From the NCBI GenBank assembly GCA_018902385.1, contig JABSSW010000002.1, positions 806,001 through 870,000 of the forward strand: DNA of 64,000 bases, read 5' to 3'. The notes under the pieces are model-generated. The model saw nothing but the letters and a program-made list of their open reading frames with translations, was not told where the DNA came from and did not search any database. A program made the translations under genes and the position numbers. The number at the start of each line of letters is the position of its first letter. Within the stretch, counting starts at the first letter, position 1. This document shows, in pieces, positions 58,301 through 64,000 of the stretch. The DNA is from Physcia stellaris. Lineage: Eukaryota; Ascomycota; Lecanoromycetes; Caliciales; Physciaceae.

Positions 58301-61300
58301 TGATTTGGTCCTTTTCTGGCACCAGACTTTTATCTGTACATTTTCTTTTCTGTCCGAATCTAAGGCAGTGTAGGGTAAGGATACAGCAATGGAAGTGATC
58401 AGCACTCATCGCCTAACGGGGCCGGGGCTTAGACCGAGCAATCCTCCCTTGCTCCATGATTCAAAGTTGTTTCTCTCATCGTGAGATTATAAGATCCAGA
58501 GAAGAATTTGTACGCACCATGATAGCCACCTTGGCTGTTCGGCTCTGCGCCCCTGGACAACAAGAATTCGACTACCTGCGCGTGGCCTTGATATGCCGCT
58601 GCTTGCAACGGACTACCATAGTATCCAGCTACAAGATCGATGTGAGCGCCGTGCTCAGTAAGATACTCTGCTATATCAAGTCGACCAGTAGCGGCCGCAC
58701 ATTGCATAGCGCTCGCATATAGGATAGTATCCTGAGGTTCAGTCTCCCAATTTGCCCATTGAGCAACCGCCTTTATGTTCAGTAAATTGGGATCCGCAGG
58801 AAAACGTCGAGTTAGCAGCGCTTTGACTACGTCCAGTTTATTGTGCTCGATTGCTAAGCACAGCGCTGTCTGACCGCTGTCATTGACTCTGTTAAGGGCA
58901 TCTAGCTCGCGACCAAACTTTGCGATGAGATCCTCAAGGCCGAAAACGCATGCCGCAAACAGGGGGCTCATCGGAGAGGCTTTGATAGCGTTCAGTTTAG
59001 AGGCCAGATACTTGTTGTCTTTGAGCTGGTTTTCCCTTTTGCTCACCTCCTCGAACCATTCGTGATACTTATTTCTTTGACCGCGACCTTGTAGTAAGAG
59101 TGAGCGTAGCAGGTTGTCGATCCCAGTACGCTGGCTACGCATGTCATCTCGTTTGACCCCTTCATAGTGCAATGGCCAGTAAAGTAGTGCATATTGTTCA
59201 AATTCTTTCTGCGCATCCGAGAGCCCTTGACGTCGTCTACCATTCCCAAAGGAGATGTCTAATATATTGAGGCAGCTCTGAGTCGCAACAAGATGACATT
59301 GACTTGATGTGTACTCTTCAAGTTGACCAATATGTTCACGCACCGAGTCTATAAAATGGTCAGCTTTCCCAAGTGAGCCTGACATGGACTTCCAGTTCGC
59401 TGGACAGAGAATGTCTCGCGATTATTGAATACAGAGCGACTGATGAGGAATTGGAAGGAATTTGTCCATAGTACTTACAGTGTGCGAACTCATAATTGTT
59501 TCTTCCTTTGACTACTAGCGTGCGGCAAGCACGAATCACATCCTCGTCTTTTGCTTTCCGGTCAGGAGGAGAAATGGCTTCGAGAAGGGCATCACTTCCC
59601 AAGGGTTCTAGCGCACATAGTAGCCACCTGAATGTGCTCTTTGCGATAAAGCGATTGCGTTCTGAGCTGGTATTTTCGTCGTGTATCTCGGTCATGATAC
59701 GTTTGTATACGTCTGCCAGATCTCGTGGGAGACTTCCCAGTCTTATGCGAATACTTTCAGGGTCATCGTAGTTTTTATCGCAAAGTTGTTCCAATAGCAG
59801 ACTCGCATATAAAAACATATTGCCTGCCCGGTTGGTAAGGGTAACTTCGATCTCGGTTTTCAGATCGTCAGGTACATCGCCGCGAAGAAGTGTTCTATCC
59901 TCGATGCGCTTCCCAAGTGTAGAGCGAATGAAGGTTCGAACATCGACTCCATTGTTCTCCGCAGTAACTTCGATTGATCGATCTGGTTTCAACTTGTCTT
60001 CGATGGCTGGGATTGCGCGAGTGGAGATGAAGATTTTGACATTTGTGGGAGACTGACGAGTAATCTCCTCGAGATGCTGGATGAGTCTAGGGCTCCTACT
60101 TTGATCGCATTCATCGAAGGCGTCCAGGATGATGGAGACTGGCGTGTACTCTGAAATGGCGACAATCACGTCAATGCATTCGGAAGATGCAAGCTTCATC
60201 GATTGATCGCTGTCGGGTCCATAGGCATTGAACTTACTCTGGAGGATGGGTGCTACATGACTGCTGTCCTGTGACGTAGCCAATTGACTAACCAGGCTCC
60301 TTAACGCTTCTTCGGGATCTGAACGCGAGAAGGACTCCTTGCTCCCAGTGCTGGCGCGGTCACTCGAGCAGAAGAAGAAGGCCGTACGCCCGGTATGTTG
60401 AGTAGATGGTTCAAGCTCACGGATCACTCGACAAGCAAGGCCCGTCTTGCCTGTACCAGCAAACCCGAAAAGCCAGAGTATTGATGATTTTTCCGAGCAG
60501 CGCCAATCCTGAAACTTCTGATGCTTGATCAGCCAATCACCCACTGGCATATCTCGCTTTTCCCTTGCAGCTAGCAGATCATCCCAAGGCATGGCCACCG
60601 AAAGCCACCTGCGGACGTTGTGCATGTTCTGCCTTGCTCTCTCCAATTCTCGGGTCTCAATGTCCATCCTAAGGTCGTCTAGAGGCTCTTTCCACATATC
60701 AACGAGGACCTTATTCCGTTCTTTCTGCTCTAGGCTCAGGCCTCTGATTGCTTGTCCGGTGTCACCCGCTAAGGCTATAATACCCTCTTTAATGGTCTTG
60801 AGTTGCTCCCTCTGGCTCTCTTGGCCCACCTTGAGGTTGTCGATACCCGTTTTCGAAACTTCATAGCTCACAAGCGCAGCGTCTCCATCTACTTGGAGCT
60901 TTAGACTGTCGATCTCTTGTCGGCGGTGCTTGATGTTCTCTGCCGTTACTGGGTTGAGCCCCTGCATTGTGCGTCTAACCTTTGAGTGAGGATCAAAGTA
61001 GTTGATGGCGTACACCTGGAATTGCAAAATAGTCTTGTAGAAAGATACCAAGGATTTCCGCAATTTTTTGGACAAGTCCGAATCTATACAAGCGTAGAGC
61101 TTTTCCAGAGCCGGATACTGGCTGACCAAATCCGAGACCAGTTCTGCGGCTTCTAGCATCGTGCGATACGCTTCATCTTCCCCAACGGCACATTGGATCA
61201 CGAAACGGACCAGAGCCCACGGCAACGCAGAATAGATAGGTTCAGCCTGCGTTACCATGTCGCCGACGATCTGGAATTTGTTCGCGCAATTAGCGACTTT

Positions 61301-61795
61301 GCCATAGATTTCGCGATAAGTCTTGCTAGTCCCCGGAATCTTGCGTTCCTGTTGATGTCTATCCTGGGCTCGTTCGTTGGCAGCCCTTTGCACTTCTCGC
61401 ACTTGACTTAAAGTATCGAGTGCTTCTATGGATTGAAATTCCAGCGGAAGCATCTCCTCTAGCTCGCTCACCACGTCGTCCCATGCCTGACGCCATAGTC
61501 CTAATTCGGCGGAGCTCGACGACAGAAGTCGGAGACTGCTGTTGACCGGACTGTCGCTTCGACCATTGCGTTCTGGTGTCTCAGCTATAGAGTCGCCATT
61601 GAGGGAATTAACTGTACCATGAGGAGGAGGCTTGGGAAGATCGCCATCCACGGAGCCTCTCTCATTGGTCAAAGTTTGGCTCGATGCAGGCGTGTCAGGC
61701 TCGCCAGTATCGACTACTTTGTTTTCATTACTCCTTAAATGAACATGCTTTTTTTCTTCTCTCTTCAAGACTTCTAGGAATGAGCGATGAGGCAT
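55364..61795 (-). CDS. STAND protein: N-terminal helical domain, NACHT NTPase, ankyrin repeats (1989 aa)
   Basis: Exons complement(55364..58185, 58518..59348, 59479..61795) join in phase at FAHY.SVREHIG and at GGYHG.NALQAAA. After a disordered start, a helical domain at residues about 100-300 (LWRQAWDDVVSELEEM, YREIYGKVANCANKFQIVGD, ALPWALVRFVIQCAVGED) matches the fungal NLR N-domain that I recall as DUF7708. The NACHT follows: Walker A LFGFAGTGKTGLACRV, Walker B SIILDAFDECDQ, VKIFISTRA and the usual hand-off to FAHYSVREHI. The rest is ankyrins; nine or so copies of a double unit (33+42 residues) occupy 55440-57320. Such proteins are fungal NOD-like receptors, linked in the studied cases to non-self recognition and regulated cell death. 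All nucleotide-binding residues visible are intact. Confidence 0.93.
55440..57320 (-). repeat. Double-ankyrin superrepeat, about 75 residues per unit
   Basis: Within the NACHT-ankyrin gene, consecutive ankyrins alternate in length: 33 residues ending in GADY-type turns, then 42 residues with an extra loop carrying F-x-x-[FY]-[ILV]-N-x-R. The loop occurs in at least eight copies (for example FLDYINTRH, FLKFLNTRH, FTQFVNVRN, FKKFVNARY). DNA identity between copies is not high, so the array is not a recent expansion. Ends are approximate. Confidence 0.75.
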
Positions 61796-62496
61796 TGCAG
61801 AACTCTATTAATATCTTAAAGATGCCTGAACTGGATCTGGCCTGTGTATACGCGAAGATTAAATAGCGTAGTACAGCTTGAAAAGGACGCTGCGTCTCGT
61901 TTGCAGAGCTTCGCAATCTTCATACTTTGATATTCTTTCTGCCGAAGCTTGTTCTCTGTAGTTGTTATCAGGAAGCGATTTGGAGGCTGCCAAGGAACAA
62001 CAAGCTTCTGGGGCCAAGCATTGTCATCACTGGGGAAGGGATAGGTGAAGAAGCGAAGTCGGGACTCCGCCTCAATATATGTATCACATCGTCGACGCAC
62101 CGGGAACCTCAGCCTCGAAAGACGACAGGGAGCTGAAACAGGAGCGAATCTGCAAACGCCAGACTAAAGTTGCAGATCTGCCAATCAAATTCTCACCCGT
62201 TGCCGGACTGCTTAGTCATTAGTTCTACCAATCCAATGAGCGAGCCAAAAATTCGGCTAAATCGACTGCCGAGCTCCTTGTGGCGAGTTCGCCATTTGGA
62301 ACATTTTGGGATTTCATATCTTTTCCAATCTATTGAGGTGACATTCTGATAGGTTAACAAATAGATATATTATTATTTTCTTAGGAACCGCGTGCTAAAA
62401 AAGAATATATCACGTGTTAGCAATCGCAAAAGTCGCACAAGTACTGACCTAGTCTTTGCTATCTCCAGCCTTCCTCTGACATGCCCATCGATCCCT
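61796..62496. other. Promoter region of the NACHT-ankyrin gene
   Basis: About 700 nt. AT-rich at 62340-62420. No specific site recognised. Confidence 0.45.
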
Positions 62497-62766
62497 TCAT
62501 CTTCTCCGCGCACACTCGATCTTACTCCTCCCAGAGTAAGCCACCCATTCATATGAACCGTCAAATTGACGGCTTCTGACCCAGTCTGCGGTTTCGATGG
62601 TACATTCGGTAGCTGCGCCGACTTCGTGTTGCCATTTGCGTTCCGACTTTGCTTCTACGAATATGACGACTTTCATCTGCTCCTCGCGCCGTAGTGGCTG
62701 TTTCGCAATAAATTTATCGATTGTAGAAGCAAAGTGGAACATTTTGCTTGAAGTTGTCTTACTCAA
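62497..62766 (-). CDS. Small ORF upstream of the NACHT gene, doubtful
   Basis: An 89-aa frame (MSKTTSSKMFHFASTIDKFI...) with balanced composition, moderate charge, a hydrophobic strand KVVIFVEAK and CTIETADWVRSRQ. No signal peptide, cysteine pattern or family recognised. It may be a short gene, one exon of a larger one, or chance. It reads in the same direction as the NACHT gene and lies about 700 nt upstream. Confidence 0.3.
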   Translation of the reverse strand: MSKTTSSKMFHFASTIDKFIAKQPLRREEQMKVVIFVEAKSERKWQHEVGAATECTIETADWVRSRQFDGSYEWVAYSGRSKIECARRR

Positions 62767-63586
62767 AGCTTATGGTTGTACTGTATATGTTTGTGAAAAG
62801 CGCCTTCTTGGTAAATGGAGATTAGGTGGAGGGTAATGTGTAAGGAAAGTGTAAGTCGAATGGTTGAGGTATAAATCCAAATTTATGGAGGAGGAAACAG
62901 AAGGAGTAGACAGTGGCATTGTTCACATAGGATCAATGCGGTCTCTCTAAGATCACAATCCTTTGTCTTATGCTGGGCTTCTCCTTCGTATTCTTAAAGG
63001 ATAGGCTGAATCTTTGTTCTTTCAGGACCAGGGACAATTTGTCTGGCTGTTTAGCTGGAATTGCCGTGGAGATGTACATCTGGGACAGACATGAATGATC
63101 ATTCTGAGGCGCCTTCTCGTTGAACAATCATTTACCTTTGATGTCTGACCAAAAAAAGTCGCGATGGCGGTCATAGACCATACCCGCCTTGGGGAATCTG
63201 ATAAATGTATCTTGCAAGAAGGATTAACCTTCCTCCCGTCTGACGTCATGCCAAGCTTTCCATCGCGAAAAGGCGCTAGCGGAGATAATAACGTTCCGAC
63301 CCGAATTAAAAGGTCGACCAGGTCCGAGGTCGAGAGACTGACAGCCTCTTTTTCTACCTTACCTAATTTTCTCTTCATACCGAGATGTGAGATAGCCATA
63401 GATGTAGTAGCACGTACCTCGGATGCCTACTCTTTGTTGTAAGAGTCTAGGCCCATATCCTTGACTAAGTTTCATGCCCTCAACCCTCATGCCTTTCTTT
63501 AAGAAGAGCTGAGTTCACAACACTGGACCTTGCCACAAGGTCCTGATTACCTATGTCTTGTCTAATGCCTTGTCGGAAAGTAAAGA
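62767..63586. other. Intergenic before DUF3431 gene
   Basis: About 820 nt. Open frames at 63022-63442 on both strands overlap and look like chance. Probably the promoter of the plus-strand gene. Confidence 0.45.
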
Positions 63587-64000
63587 ATGCGACGAAGAAA
63601 CCGCAAATCCCTTATCAACCTCATTGTCTTCGCTACGGTCTTGTTTTTCATCTTGTATTTCAATCGTCCCGCCTCCCACCCAACATATAATTGGACCCAA
63701 ATCAGGTACAAAGCCAGGTCCTATACATCTCCACCGATCCGCGGCATCTGTCCTGGTTTGGTAGCTAGCTCAAAGCCAGCGTTGGTTGTGGCAAGGGTAG
63801 AAGCGGATGGCTCCACAGATTGGCTCTCTTCTCCATCGATAGAAAACAAATACCATCTATGCATCTACACCGCCGACGCACCCGTTTCATCATCCCAAAA
63901 TCTTCAACTCCCAGCCAATCGTGGTCACGAAGCAATGGCCTACCTGACATTCATAATCGATAATTACGCCTCCATACCCGCATCGGGGGCTGTCTTTGTG
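63587..64000 (+). CDS. DUF3431-family membrane-anchored protein, 5' part (runs off the window)
   Basis: The ATG at 63587 opens a frame with no stop to the window end (138 codons). MRRRNRKS followed by LINLIVFATVLFFILYF is a type II membrane anchor. After a short stem, ALVVARVEADGSTDWL, YHLCIYTADAP and the block NRGHEAMAYLTFIIDNY match the start of DUF3431, a fungal family of unknown function that looks like a Golgi or cell-surface glycosyltransferase-type protein. The rest lies downstream. Start choice is supported by the anchor. Confidence 0.88.
   Translation, partial: MRRRNRKSLINLIVFATVLFFILYFNRPASHPTYNWTQIRYKARSYTSPPIRGICPGLVASSKPALVVARVEADGSTDWLSSPSIENKYHLCIYTADAPVSSSQNLQLPANRGHEAMAYLTFIIDNYASIPASGAVFV

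Noticed and set aside
1-64000. Mobile or virus-like elements, biosynthetic core genes, CRISPR arrays
   Set aside because: No transposase, reverse transcriptase, integrase, capsid, PKS/NRPS core or array-like repeats were recognised; the repeats present are inside host genes or simple sequence.

Overview
This window reads as nuclear DNA of a filamentous ascomycete (Pezizomycotina). The evidence is short spliceosomal introns (mostly 47-136 nt, GTRNGY donors, CTRAY branch points, YAG acceptors), about one gene per 2-2.5 kb on both strands, and the families present: a DUF7708-like/NACHT/ankyrin STAND protein, a PAN-domain cell-surface protein, sugar-type MFS carriers, and one-to-one orthologues of yeast housekeeping genes. 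I see no prokaryotic feature, rRNA, convincing tRNA, CRISPR array, transposon or virus-like element. Most genes were rebuilt by joining reading frames across splice sites; where exon joins are given, the reading phase was checked by hand.

Layout. 1-1840 (+) is the 3' part of MUS81. 2561-5158 (-) is a secreted Ser/Thr-rich PAN protein with a coding minisatellite. 5474-7586 (-) is the borate/anion transporter BOR1. 8341-9398 (-) is a four-exon secreted cysteine-containing protein. 10110-12341 (-) is a fast-evolving P-loop (SF1-helicase-like) protein with a 126-nt repeat tail, with a doubtful degenerate coding patch upstream. 13247-14066 (+) is the splicing factor ISY1. Then on the minus strand come MTG1 (14193-15337), an F-box protein (15878-17918), a cytidine-deaminase-fold protein (18604-20074), the AGC kinase SCH9 (20782-23274) and a class II aldolase (25230-26292). 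On plus: RSC7 (26775-28450); an unrecognised minus gene candidate lies at 28765-29600. Plus again: a CLG1/PCL-type cyclin (30669-32108), ALG5 (33251-34541) and ATG3 (35319-36590). Minus: a sugar-transporter-like MFS (38521-40369) and BCS1 (41353-43034). Plus: a NAPE-PLD-like metallo-hydrolase (43485-44984). Minus: an SGNH-fold secreted protein with a replaced nucleophile (46208-47290) and a SYLF-domain protein (47681-49633). Plus: an MFS drug/metabolite carrier (50081-51915). Minus: a secreted unknown (52646-53326), a 78-aa hydrophilic protein (54693-55005) and a 1989-aa NACHT-ankyrin protein (55364-61795). The window ends inside a plus-strand DUF3431 protein (63587-64000).

How the genes work together. 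This is mostly an ordinary mosaic of unlinked functions (DNA repair, splicing, mitochondrial ribosome and complex III assembly, nutrient signalling, glycosylation, autophagy, chromatin), not a biosynthetic cluster. The accessory material is at 2.5-12.5 kb, at 46-47 kb and at 52-62 kb. I found no strong case for a new multi-gene system. The most distinctive items are the NACHT-ankyrin protein with a regular 33+42-residue double-ankyrin repeat, the deaminase fold split by an insertion of about 300 residues, the P-loop protein with a degenerate motif II and repeat tail, the MUS81 linker repeat and the GDS-to-GDR SGNH protein.

Data quality. Several conserved or well-defined genes (MUS81, P-loop gene, ISY1, F-box, deaminase, possibly the MFS at 39 kb) lose frame by exactly one base, mostly in G-rich or A tracts. 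Homopolymer miscalls in the assembly are a simpler explanation than parallel gene decay.
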